Assembly: GCF_021458635.1 (NCBI RefSeq)
Contig: NZ_JAIRDQ010000010.1
Location: forward strand, 78,501-142,500
Source: Bradyrhizobium monzae
GTDB lineage: Bacteria > Pseudomonadota > Alphaproteobacteria > Rhizobiales > Xanthobacteraceae
Length of the DNA: 64,000 bases
Direction: 5' to 3'
Part shown: piece after piece, positions 44,044-51,952 of the stretch
Layout of the letters: every line of letters starts with the position of its first letter
Position numbering within the stretch: position 1 is the stretch's first letter
Translations under genes and position numbers: made by a program
Notes under the pieces: generated by a model
What the model was told of the DNA's origin: nothing
Database searches by the model: none
What the model saw: only the letters and a program-made list of their open reading frames with translations

Positions 44044-44703
44044 TTATCCGGCCGCGGTAGCTTCCTCGGCTTGCGTGAGGATGCCGCCGCAGATCAGCGT
44101 TTCCATGTGCTTGATGTATTGCCGGCAAACGTCATCGGTGACCGGACCGACGCCGGTCGCGCGAGACATTGCGTGCCGGCCGAAGAACAGATGATCGCAG
44201 GCGCCGATCAGGCTGGTGTAGAACAGCACCGGATCGGTTTGCCGGAACTCGCCGCGGCCAACGCCCTCAGCGAGCAGGCGGCGATGAAAGTCGAGCAGCG
44301 GCGCGACGAAGAATTTTGAAACTTCATCTGCGGAGCCTGCAACGCTCTCATGCAGGAGATAGTGGATCAGCCGGTTCATATAGGGGAACCGGTGATAGGC
44401 GCGGATGATGCCGGCGATATGCAGCTTCAGCTTCGCGGTCGAGGTGATCTGCTGTGCCAGCAGGTATTCCAGATTGGACATTTCGGTGGCGGCGTCGCGC
44501 GCGAGCAGCGCCAGCAGCAGGCCGTCCTTGTTGCCGAAATGATATTTGACCAGCGCGGCGTTGGCGCCCGACTTCTGGGCGATGTCGGAGAGCGAGATCT
44601 CGATGGATGAGCGTTCGATCATCAGCTCGCTTGCGGCCACGAGCAATTTCTCTGCCGTGGAGTTCTTTCCGCTCGGAAGCCTGTTCGGTACACTGGTAGT
44701 CAC
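44044..44703 (-). CDS. TetR family transcriptional regulator of the beta-oxidation cluster
   Basis: A 219-residue TetR-type repressor. The N-terminal helix-turn-helix is ISLSDIAQKSGANAALVKYHFGNKDGLLLALLARD (about residues 36-70). The C-terminal ligand domain is typical in length and probably senses an acyl-CoA. The start is a GTG at 44703 with AAGGGA six bases upstream; no ATG is better placed. It heads the minus-strand operon and diverges from the thiolase gene. An imperfect palindrome in the shared intergenic region is a candidate operator. It most likely represses both directions until the CoA-ester inducer appears. Confidence 0.9.
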   Translation of the reverse strand: MTTSVPNRLPSGKNSTAEKLLVAASELMIERSSIEISLSDIAQKSGANAALVKYHFGNKDGLLLALLARDAATEMSNLEYLLAQQITSTAKLKLHIAGIIRAYHRFPYMNRLIHYLLHESVAGSADEVSKFFVAPLLDFHRRLLAEGVGRGEFRQTDPVLFYTSLIGACDHLFFGRHAMSRATGVGPVTDDVCRQYIKHMETLICGGILTQAEEATAAG

Positions 44704-44771
44704 GGATATCCCTTGTTCTCACCGCTTCAAGCGGGCCGCACATAAGCCCAAGCAGCGCCTCCCCACAAGAG

Positions 44772-44791
44772 TTAATTGATCGATTGACTAA
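44772..44791. promoter_or_regulatory. Candidate TetR operator
   Basis: TTAATTGATCGATTGACTAA is a 20-bp dyad in which seven of ten pairs match, including the central ATCGAT and outer TTA/TAA. It is the only AT-rich symmetric element in the tetR-thiolase divergent region and lies 68 bases from tetR and 65 from the thiolase start. Confidence 0.5.
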
Positions 44792-44856
44792 ACGATATCC
44801 CGCCCATTAAATCCGCCCCGACAACCCAATTCAGAACAATCATGGGAGAGACCGAA

Positions 44857-46029
44857 ATGGCCGAGGCTTATATCGTCGCCGCTGCGCGTACCGCGGGCGG
44901 GCGCAAGGGGGGCCGCCTCGCCGGCTGGCATCCGGCCGATCTCGCGGCAAAAGTGCTGGACGAGCTGGTCGATCGCAGCAAGGTCGATCCTGCGCTGGTC
45001 GAAGACGTGATCATGGGCTGCGTGATGCAGGTCGGTGAGCAGTCCAACAACGTCGCGCGCAACGCGATCATGGCCTCGAAACTGCCGGAGAGCGTGCCGG
45101 GCACTTCGATCGACCGCCAGTGCGGCTCCTCGCAGCAGGCGCTGCACTTCGCGGCGCAAGCCGTGATGTCCGGCACGATGGACGTGGTGATCGCGGCCGG
45201 TGTGGAATCCATGACGCGCGTGCCGATGGGCCTGTCATCGCAGTTGCCGGCCAAGAACGGCTTTGGCAATTACAAGAGCCCGGGCATCGAGCACAAATAT
45301 CCGAACATCGTATTCAGCCAGTTCACCGGCGCGGAAATGATGGCCGAGAAGTACGGCTTGTCGAAAGATGATCTCGACGAATTTTCCTACAACAGCCATC
45401 AACGCGCGATCGCCGCCACCCAGGCCGGTCACTTCAAGAAGGAGATCGTGCCGCTCGAGATCACCCGCGCCGACGGCAGCAAGGACACCCATTACATCGA
45501 CGAGGGCATCCGCTTCGACGCCACGCTCGAAGGCATCAAGGGCGTCAAGCTGATCGCCGAGAACGGCAAGCTCACCGCCGCCAGCGCCAGCCAGATCTGC
45601 GACGGCGCCTCCGGCGTGATGGTCGTGAACGAGCGCGGCCTCAAGCAGCTTGGCGTGAAGCCGCTCGCGCGCATCCACCACATGACCATGACCGGCGGCG
45701 ACCCCGTCATTATGCTCGACGCTCCCTTGCATGCCACCAAGCGCGCGCTGGAGAAGGCCGGCATGAAGATCGACGACATCGACCTGTTCGAAGTCAACGA
45801 GGCCTTCGCGTCGGTGCCGGCCGGCTGGCTGAAGACCACCGGCGCCGATGCTAGCAGGCTCAACGTCAACGGCGGCGCCATCGCGCTCGGCCATCCCCTT
45901 GGCGGCTCCGGCACCAAGCTGATGACGACGCTGGTTCACGCCCTGCAGCAGCGCGGCAAGCGCTATGGCCTGCAGACCATGTGCGAAGGCGGCGGCATGG
46001 CCAACGTCACGATCATCGAACGACTGTAA
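44857..46029 (+). CDS. Acetyl-CoA C-acyltransferase (thiolase)
   Basis: A 390-residue thiolase that cleaves 3-ketoacyl-CoA with CoA, the last step of the cycle. The acylated Cys is C89 in IDRQCGSSQQALHFA. The catalytic His is in NVNGGAIALGHPLGGSGTKL and the second Cys in QTMCEGGGMANVTI. The ATG at 44857 follows GGGAGAG; an upstream in-frame ATG at 44842 is closer to the intergenic operator and less well served. The gene diverges from tetR and is followed 103 bases on by a second CoA ligase. Confidence 0.93.
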   Translation: MAEAYIVAAARTAGGRKGGRLAGWHPADLAAKVLDELVDRSKVDPALVEDVIMGCVMQVGEQSNNVARNAIMASKLPESVPGTSIDRQCGSSQQALHFAAQAVMSGTMDVVIAAGVESMTRVPMGLSSQLPAKNGFGNYKSPGIEHKYPNIVFSQFTGAEMMAEKYGLSKDDLDEFSYNSHQRAIAATQAGHFKKEIVPLEITRADGSKDTHYIDEGIRFDATLEGIKGVKLIAENGKLTAASASQICDGASGVMVVNERGLKQLGVKPLARIHHMTMTGGDPVIMLDAPLHATKRALEKAGMKIDDIDLFEVNEAFASVPAGWLKTTGADASRLNVNGGAIALGHPLGGSGTKLMTTLVHALQQRGKRYGLQTMCEGGGMANVTIIERL

Positions 46030-46132
46030 GAAGAAAAGCGAAGAACGCATGGCGAGTGGTGAGTGGTGACAGGGAGCGGCATCCGCCCCCCTGTCACCAT
46101 TCACGGCTCGCCTGTTTTTTTGAGGAAGCGCC

Positions 46133-47677
46133 ATGACCCATCCGTCCATTTACGCGAAGAGCACGCCTGACAAGATTGCCTACCAGATGGCCGGGACCGG
46201 CGAGGCGATCACCTATCGCGAGCTCGACGAGCTTTCGAACCAGGGCGCAAACCTGTTTCGCTCGCTCGGGCTGAAGGCCGGCGACCACATCGCGTTGCTG
46301 ATGGAAAACCGCCTCGCGTTCATGGAGATCTGTTGGGCAGCGCAACGCAGTGGGCTTTATTACACCGCGATCAGCCGTTACCTGAAGCACGACGAGATCG
46401 ACTACATCATCGGCGATTGTGGCGCCAAAGTCGTGATCACCACGCCGAAATGCGCCGACCAGATCAAGGACCTGGTCAAGGGTGCGCCGGGCGAGGCCAT
46501 ATTCTACATGGTCGACGAGCCGCTGCCCGGCTTCCGCTCCTACGACAAGGAAGCGGCTGCGCAGCCGACCACGCCGATCGCCGACGAGGTCGCCGGCTAC
46601 GACATGCTGTATTCATCGGGCACCACCGGCCGGCCAAAGGGCATCAAGAAGGCTTTTGAGGGTAACAAGATCGACGAGCCGAACGCCTTCCTTCGCGTGC
46701 TCTGCGCCACCATGTGCGGCATGAATGCGGAAAGCACCTATCTGTCGCCGGCGCCGCTCTATCATGCGGCCCCCTTGCGCTTCAACATGATGGCGATCGT
46801 GCTGGGTGGCACCTCCATCATCATGGAGCACTTCGACGCCGAGGATTTCCTCAAGCTCGTCGAGAAATACAAGGTCACGCAGTCACAGCTCGTGCCGACC
46901 ATGTTCGTGCGCATGCTGAAGCTGCCGGACGAGGTCCGCGCCAGGTACAACGTCTCGACGCTGAAAGGCGCGATCCACGCCGCCGCGCCCTGCCCGGTCG
47001 ATGTCAAGGCAAAGATGATCGAGTGGTGGGGCCCGATCCTGATCGAGTATTACGCGGGCTCGGAAGGCAACGGCGTCACCGTCTGCAATTCGCAGCAATG
47101 GCTGGAGCATCGCGGCAGCGTCGGCCGCGCCGTGGTCGGCAAGATCAAGATTCTGGACGAAAACGACGAGGAGCAGCCGCCAGGTGAGATCGGCACGGTC
47201 TATTTCGCCGATGCGCCTGCGTTCACCTACCACAACGACCCCGAGAAGACGAAGAAGGCCTATAACACCAAGGGATGGTCGACGCTCGGCGACGTCGGCT
47301 ATCTCGACAAGGATGGCTTCCTGTTTCTCACCGACCGCAAGTCCTACATGATCATCTCAGGCGGGGTGAACATCTACCCGCAGGAAACCGAGGACGCCCT
47401 GATCGCGCACCCTGAAATCGCCGACGTCGCCGTGTTCGGCGTACCGAACGAGGAGATGGGCGAAGAGGTGAAGGCGGTGGTGCAGCCGCACGATATGAAG
47501 CGTGCGGGCAAGGAGCTCGAGGCCGATTTGATCGCCTACTGCAAGACACGTCTCTCGGCGATCAAATGCCCGCGCTCGATCGATTTCGAAGCCGAGCTGC
47601 CGCGCACGCCGACCGGCAAGCTGGTAAAGCGGCATCTGCGCGACCGGTATTGGCCGAAGGCCGTGGCGAAGATCTAA
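46133..47677 (+). CDS. Acyl-CoA synthetase (AMP-dependent)
   Basis: A 514-residue ANL ligase, distinct from the feruloyl-CoA-synthase-like one in the same cluster. ATP loop MLYSSGTTGRPKGIKKAF is near residue 160; YYAGSEGNGVTVCNSQQW is the A5 region. STLGDVGYLDKDGFLFLTDRKSYMIISGGVNIYPQETEDAL covers A7-A8, and PRTPTGKLVKRHLRDRYW carries the catalytic Lys. It resembles FadD3-like or cyclohexanecarboxyl/steroid-ring-acid ligases more than 4-coumarate ligases, but the acid is not known. The ATG at 46133 has GAGG seven bases away. It would feed the beta-oxidation genes regulated by TetR. Confidence 0.88.
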   Translation: MTHPSIYAKSTPDKIAYQMAGTGEAITYRELDELSNQGANLFRSLGLKAGDHIALLMENRLAFMEICWAAQRSGLYYTAISRYLKHDEIDYIIGDCGAKVVITTPKCADQIKDLVKGAPGEAIFYMVDEPLPGFRSYDKEAAAQPTTPIADEVAGYDMLYSSGTTGRPKGIKKAFEGNKIDEPNAFLRVLCATMCGMNAESTYLSPAPLYHAAPLRFNMMAIVLGGTSIIMEHFDAEDFLKLVEKYKVTQSQLVPTMFVRMLKLPDEVRARYNVSTLKGAIHAAAPCPVDVKAKMIEWWGPILIEYYAGSEGNGVTVCNSQQWLEHRGSVGRAVVGKIKILDENDEEQPPGEIGTVYFADAPAFTYHNDPEKTKKAYNTKGWSTLGDVGYLDKDGFLFLTDRKSYMIISGGVNIYPQETEDALIAHPEIADVAVFGVPNEEMGEEVKAVVQPHDMKRAGKELEADLIAYCKTRLSAIKCPRSIDFEAELPRTPTGKLVKRHLRDRYWPKAVAKI

Positions 47678-48216
47678 TCGAACAAACTCGGCGTGTGGTT
47701 CACCAGCGCGCCTTCGATCTCGAGCATCTTCAGCTTCGTCACCACGCCGCCATTCGCCGAGAAGCCGCCGGGCTTGTTGCCGGCCGCTAACACACGATGG
47801 CAAGGTACGACGATCGGGCAAGGATTATGCCCGAGCGCCTGTCCGACATCGCGCGACAGCTGGACGCCGCCGAGGCGTTTTGCAATGTCGCCATAGGTCA
47901 GAGTCTTGCCGGGCGGAATGGCACGGGCGATCTCGTAGACGCCGCGGTTGAAATCGGGCACGCCGTCGAGATCCAGCGGGATGTCTGTGAGGTCATCCGG
48001 CTCGCCCGCCAGCAGTTTCACGATGCGGTCGATCGCCTGCTGCACTTCAGGGGTCGGCTCGGCCTCGCTGGCGTCGGCGTGGCGCTGGCTGATGCGGGTG
48101 CGGATCTTTTCCTCGCCGCCCATCGGCAGTTGGGTGCCGTTGATGCCGCGCGGGCCCCAGGCGATGGCGCAGAGGCCGATCCTGGTGTCGAACAGGGCGA
48201 AATGCTGGTCGGTCAT
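47674..48216 (-). CDS. ogt: Methylated-DNA--[protein]-cysteine S-methyltransferase
   Basis: A 180-residue suicide DNA repair protein that removes O6-methyl groups from guanine. The acceptor is C139 in NPCPIVVPCHRVLAAGNKPGGFSANGG, the classic PCHRV signature. The preceding helix-turn-helix IPPGKTLTYGDIAKRLGGVQLSRDVGQALGHNP is intact. The N-terminal domain lacks the Cys cluster of Ada, so it is the constitutive Ogt type. Its 3' end overlaps the end of the convergent CoA ligase gene by four bases. Confidence 0.92.
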   Translation of the reverse strand: MTDQHFALFDTRIGLCAIAWGPRGINGTQLPMGGEEKIRTRISQRHADASEAEPTPEVQQAIDRIVKLLAGEPDDLTDIPLDLDGVPDFNRGVYEIARAIPPGKTLTYGDIAKRLGGVQLSRDVGQALGHNPCPIVVPCHRVLAAGNKPGGFSANGGVVTKLKMLEIEGALVNHTPSLFD

Positions 48217-48372
48217 GGCTTGGTTCCTGAGCTTGCGTCCTTGTCGCATGCCCCCAATGTGATCTCGGCCTAAATCTAGGCTTGGAAATAGTTGCGATCC
48301 ACCCGGTTTCCGGGAATCTTGCACAGGAGTTCCGCACACCTTTCCGCGAGCCAGGATTTCCGAGAGCCAAGA

Positions 48373-49191
48373 ATGCAAAGCCTCCACGTCAACGGATACG
48401 ACATGCCCTATCTCGACGTGGGCGAGGACCGAGGCGGCCCGCCGCTGGTCTGCGTGCACGGCTCGCTCTCCGACTTCCGCGTCTGGGGCTGCGTGCTCGG
48501 GCCGCTGACGCAGCGGCACCGGATGATCGTTGTCAGCCTGCGGCACTTCTTCCCCGATCACTGGGACGGCGTCGGCGACACCTACTCGATCGCCCAGCAT
48601 GTCAGCGACGTCATCGCCTTTATCGAGAAGCTCGACCTTGGCCCGGTCGATTTGATGGGTCATTCCCGCGGCGGCCACATCTGCTTCCGCGTCGCGCAAG
48701 CGAGGCCGGATCTGCTGCGGCGGCTGGTCCTCGCCGAACCCGGCGGCGAGCTCGATGCGAGCCTTGATCCCGAGTATGCCGGTGGCCCCTCGCCGCTGCT
48801 GGCGCGGTTCACGGCCTCGGCCGAGAAGATCAGGGACGGCGATGTCGATGCCGGCCTCGCCGTCTTCGTCGACACGCTGGAAGGACCCGGTACCTGGCCG
48901 CGGCTGCCGGCAATGGTGAAGCAGAATCTGCGCGACAACGCCTATACCTTGATCGGCCAGGTCCGCGACAACCGCCCGCCGTTCTCGAAGGCGGATGCGG
49001 AGGCGATTCTGATGCCGACATTGTTCATCCTGGGTGCGCGAACCAAGGGCCTGCTGCCGAAGGTGCTGCGTGCCCTCGCCGCGCATGTGCCCTACTCGAA
49101 GACGGCGATCATCCCGAACACGACGCATCCGATGTTCGAGCAGGCGCCGCAAAAATATTCCGAAGTGGTCCTGGATTTTCTGGCGAGCTGA
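48373..49191 (+). CDS. Alpha/beta hydrolase, tandem copy 1
   Basis: A 272-residue alpha/beta-hydrolase-fold enzyme. The nucleophile is S98 in LMGHSRGGHICFRVAQARPDLL. The oxyanion-hole region is LVCVHGSLSDFRVW, and the C-terminal His is in IIPNTTHPMFEQAP. It is about 60 percent identical by eye to the following gene, whose ATG is two bases after this stop, a recent tandem duplication. Related proteins include esterases and haloalkane or C-C hydrolases; the substrate is unknown. The ATG at 48373 is preferred to an upstream in-frame start lacking homology. Confidence 0.87.
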   Translation: MQSLHVNGYDMPYLDVGEDRGGPPLVCVHGSLSDFRVWGCVLGPLTQRHRMIVVSLRHFFPDHWDGVGDTYSIAQHVSDVIAFIEKLDLGPVDLMGHSRGGHICFRVAQARPDLLRRLVLAEPGGELDASLDPEYAGGPSPLLARFTASAEKIRDGDVDAGLAVFVDTLEGPGTWPRLPAMVKQNLRDNAYTLIGQVRDNRPPFSKADAEAILMPTLFILGARTKGLLPKVLRALAAHVPYSKTAIIPNTTHPMFEQAPQKYSEVVLDFLAS

Positions 49192-49193
49192 TC

Positions 49194-50006
49194 ATGCAGA
49201 GCTTCCGCGTCAACGGTTACGACATGGCCTATCTCGAAGTCGGCGAGGGCCGTCCGCTGGTCTGCGTGCACGGCACGCTTGGGGATTTCCGCACCTGGTA
49301 TCCAGTGCTCGGCCCGCTGTCGAAGAACCATCGGGTGATCTCGGTGAGCCTGCGGCACTTCTTTCCCGAGCATTGGGACGCCGTCGGCGACGATTACAAG
49401 ATGGCGCAGCATGTCGCCGACACGATCGCTTTCATCGAGCAGATCAGGCCCGGCCCGGTCGACCTCATGGGACATTCGCGCGGCGGACACATCGCGTTTC
49501 GTGTCGCGCAGGCGCGGCCCGATCTGTTGCGAAAGCTGGTGCTGGCCGAGCCGGGCGGCGATCTCGATGCCAGCCTGCCCGCGCCCGAAGGCACGCCCGC
49601 GCATCCGCCACTCGCCGCCAAGACGATACGCTCCGTCGAGATGATCCGCGCCGGCGATATCGAGGCCGCGCTGCAGAACTTCTACGAGGGCATCGAGGGC
49701 GACGGCTCATGGCGGCGCGTGCCTGCCGCAGCCAAGCAGCAATTGCGCGACAACACGCTGACCTTCCTCGGCCAGATCAACGAGCAGCGCAGGCCCTACA
49801 CGCTGGCGGATGCGCAGGCGATCAGGACGCCGACGCTGCTGATCGGCGGCGGCGCGACGACCGGCAGCCTGTCGGTGATGTGGCGCGTGCTGGCCGCGCA
49901 CATCGCGGGCAGCAAGACGGCGGTGATCCCGAATGCCGGCCACTGGATGTTCGAGCAGGCGCCGCAGGAGTTCGGTGAGGTCGTGAGCAGGTTCCTGGCG
50001 GAGTAG
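49194..50006 (+). CDS. Alpha/beta hydrolase, tandem copy 2
   Basis: A 270-residue paralogue of the preceding hydrolase, beginning with nearly the same sequence (MQSFRVNGYDMAYLEVGEGRP). Nucleophile S95 in LMGHSRGGHIAFRVAQARPDLLRKL; VCVHGTLGDFRTW near the oxyanion hole; C-terminal His in VIPNAGHWMFEQAPQEF. The cap-domain region (about residues 115-185) differs most between the two copies, which points to different substrates. It is in the same transcript as copy 1, two bases apart. Confidence 0.87.
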   Translation: MQSFRVNGYDMAYLEVGEGRPLVCVHGTLGDFRTWYPVLGPLSKNHRVISVSLRHFFPEHWDAVGDDYKMAQHVADTIAFIEQIRPGPVDLMGHSRGGHIAFRVAQARPDLLRKLVLAEPGGDLDASLPAPEGTPAHPPLAAKTIRSVEMIRAGDIEAALQNFYEGIEGDGSWRRVPAAAKQQLRDNTLTFLGQINEQRRPYTLADAQAIRTPTLLIGGGATTGSLSVMWRVLAAHIAGSKTAVIPNAGHWMFEQAPQEFGEVVSRFLAE

Positions 50007-50131
50007 CGGACGTCCGACGACCCAACTTCCGCGAAACAACCCCATGCACAGTAGACCGCCTCAATAAAATCAGAGACTTACGGGGCCCGAACGCGGGGGC
50101 ATTGACGGCCTTCTGTTACCGTTATAGCTTC

Positions 50132-50151
50132 GAATACGGAATTCCGTATTC
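50132..50151. promoter_or_regulatory. Perfect 20-bp palindrome, probable GntR operator
   Basis: GAATACGGAATTCCGTATTC is an uninterrupted perfect palindrome centred 20 bases upstream of the preferred gntR start. GntR/FadR-type regulators bind such symmetric sites. It falls where the promoter or transcript start of gntR should be, so autoregulation is likely. Confidence 0.75.
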
Positions 50152-50170
50152 CCTTCTCGGAGCCGCCGGC

Positions 50171-50848
50171 GTGATCCCTCTCGACCCGCTCCCGAACCTG
50201 ATCGACCAGGTCTATGCCAGGATCCTGGAGGCGATCTCCGATCGCACGCTGCAACCGGGCCAGCGCATCCGGCAGAACGAACTCGCCGACAAGCTCGGTG
50301 TTTCGCGCCAGCCGGTGTCGCACGCGCTGCACCTGCTGCACCGGCAGGGGCTCGTCGCCGAAAGCGGCAAGCGCGGCTTTGAAGTCACCCAGCTCGATCC
50401 CGCCCGCATCCGCCAGCTCTACGAGGTGCGCGGTGCCATCGACGCGCTCGCAGCCCGGCTTGCCGCGATGCGTGCCGCAACCGACGCGGCCGGGTGCGCG
50501 CGCCTCGATGCGGCACTCGCCGCCGGACGCGGCATCGATCGCAAGACAACGCTCACTGATCTGATCGCGCTCGATGTCGAATTTCACCGCGCCATCTATC
50601 AGCTCGCCGGCAATCCCGTGATCGAGGAGACGATCACGCCGCAATGGCCGCATATGCGCCGCTCGATGGCGACCGTGCTGTCCGAGCTCGATTATCGCGG
50701 CAGCGCCTGGGCCGAGCATGCCGACATTGCCAGCCACATTCTCGCAGGTGACGCGAAGGCGGCCGAACGCGCGGCGCTGGCGCATGCGCAGACGGCGGGA
50801 CGGATGACCGAGGAGAGATTGAGGGCGACGGACGAGGTGGCGGCGTAG
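50171..50848 (+). CDS. GntR family transcriptional regulator (FadR/FCD type)
   Basis: A 225-residue regulator. The winged helix is NLIDQVYARILEAISDRTLQPGQRIRQNELADKLGVSRQPVSHALHLLHRQGLV (about residues 8-60). The FCD ligand domain follows, with its metal-site pattern ALDVEFHRAIYQLAGNP and later WAEHADIASHILAGD (Asp and His ligands). The GTG at 50171 has CGGAG eight bases upstream and leaves the 20-bp palindrome outside the gene. A TTG start at 50102 would put that operator inside the coding sequence and is less likely. It precedes, in the same direction, a PhyH dioxygenase and an oxidoreductase gene that it may control. Confidence 0.88.
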   Translation: MIPLDPLPNLIDQVYARILEAISDRTLQPGQRIRQNELADKLGVSRQPVSHALHLLHRQGLVAESGKRGFEVTQLDPARIRQLYEVRGAIDALAARLAAMRAATDAAGCARLDAALAAGRGIDRKTTLTDLIALDVEFHRAIYQLAGNPVIEETITPQWPHMRRSMATVLSELDYRGSAWAEHADIASHILAGDAKAAERAALAHAQTAGRMTEERLRATDEVAA

Positions 50849-50865
50849 CCGCAAACGCACCCACC

Positions 50866-50986
50866 GTCATGCCCGGGCATAGCCGTTCGAAGAACGGCGT
50901 CGCTTCCGCTAGCCTATGCCCGGGCATCCACGTTCTTCCGTATGTGGAGCAAAGACGTGGATGGCCGGGTCAAGCCCGGCCATGAC
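50866..50986. repeat. Palindromic intergenic repeat, GTCATGCCCGGG family
   Basis: A 121-bp element bounded by GTCATGCCCGGGCAT and its inverse GCCCGGCCATGAC, with internal facing ATGCCCGGGCATCCACG and CGTGGATGGCCGGG arms. It resembles the other mobile palindromic repeats in layout but has different arms. It lies between gntR and the PhyH gene. Confidence 0.75.
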
Positions 50987-51031
50987 GAAAGAAAGAGAGA
51001 GAACAAACAATAAAACCAAGGAGGACGACCC

Positions 51032-51832
51032 ATGAAACTGTCCGAGGCACAATTGGAGTTCTTCCACCGCGAGGGCTGGCTATTCCTGCCCGAACTGTTC
51101 AACCAGGAGGAAGTCGATCTCCTCGCGCGCGAGGCGGTCGACATCTATGACGCCAACCGGCCCGAGGTCTGGCGCGAGAAGAGCGGCGCGCCACGCACGG
51201 CCTTTGCCGCGCATCTCTACAACGAGGCCTTCGGTATTCTGGGCGCGCATCCGCGCATGATCGACCCGGTCGAGCAGCTGTTCGGCGAGCCGGTCTACAT
51301 GCACCAGTTCAAGATCAACGCGAAATCGGCCTTCACCGGCGACGTCTGGCAGTGGCACCAGGATTACGGCACCTGGAAGCGCGACGACGGCATGCCGGAG
51401 CCGCGCGCGATGAACATCGCGATCTTCCTCGACGAGGTAATGCCGATCAACGGCCCGCTGATGCTGGTGCCGCAGAGCCAGAATGCCGGCGATCTCAAAG
51501 CCTCGCATGATCTCGCCACCACGTCCTATCCGCTGTGGACGCTGGACGAGGACACGGTGACGCGGCTGGTCAAGCAGGGCGGCATCGTCGCGCCGACCGG
51601 CAAGCCCGGCGGCATGCTGATGTTCCACGGCAATCTCGTACACGGCTCGGCCGGCAACATCACGCCCTATCCGCGCAAGATCGTGTACCTGACGCTGAAC
51701 GCGGTCTCGAACTACATTCGCACCCCGACGCGGCCGGAATACATCGCGCACCGCGATTTCGCGCCGATCAAGACGGTGGATGACGATGCACTGGTGCGGC
51801 TGGCGCGGGCACCAAGGCAAGCGGCGGAGTAA
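51032..51832 (+). CDS. Phytanoyl-CoA dioxygenase (PhyH) family 2-oxoglutarate/Fe(II) oxygenase
   Basis: A 266-residue non-haem iron oxygenase. The iron triad is visible as H109 and D111 in VWQWHQDYGTWKRDDGMPEP and H204 in MFHGNLVHGSAGN, with R215 in TPYPRKIVYLT positioned to bind 2-oxoglutarate. The WHQDYGTWK...NGPLMLVPQSQ layout resembles ectoine hydroxylase and related PhyH enzymes, but no ectoine genes are nearby. The ATG at 51032 follows AGGAGG. It sits between a GntR regulator and a homoserine-dehydrogenase-like gene, so a small catabolic or modification route is likely; the substrate is unknown. Confidence 0.87.
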   Translation: MKLSEAQLEFFHREGWLFLPELFNQEEVDLLAREAVDIYDANRPEVWREKSGAPRTAFAAHLYNEAFGILGAHPRMIDPVEQLFGEPVYMHQFKINAKSAFTGDVWQWHQDYGTWKRDDGMPEPRAMNIAIFLDEVMPINGPLMLVPQSQNAGDLKASHDLATTSYPLWTLDEDTVTRLVKQGGIVAPTGKPGGMLMFHGNLVHGSAGNITPYPRKIVYLTLNAVSNYIRTPTRPEYIAHRDFAPIKTVDDDALVRLARAPRQAAE

Positions 51833-51835
51833 ATT

Positions 51836-51938
51836 GTCATTCCGGGGCGACGCGCAGCGTCGAGCCCGGAATCCATCGGACGACATACGCTGGCGATAAA
51901 TGGATTCCGGGCTCGCGCTTCGCGCGCCCCGGAATGAC
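51836..51938. repeat. Palindromic intergenic repeat, GTCATTCCGGG family, double unit
   Basis: A 103-bp element starting GTCATTCCGGGGCGACG and ending CGCGCCCCGGAATGAC, with inner facing GGAATCCATC and GATTCCGGG arms. Architecture and ends match the copy at 9705-9805. It separates the PhyH and oxidoreductase genes. Confidence 0.87.
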
Positions 51939-51952
51939 CCAAGGACACCCCC

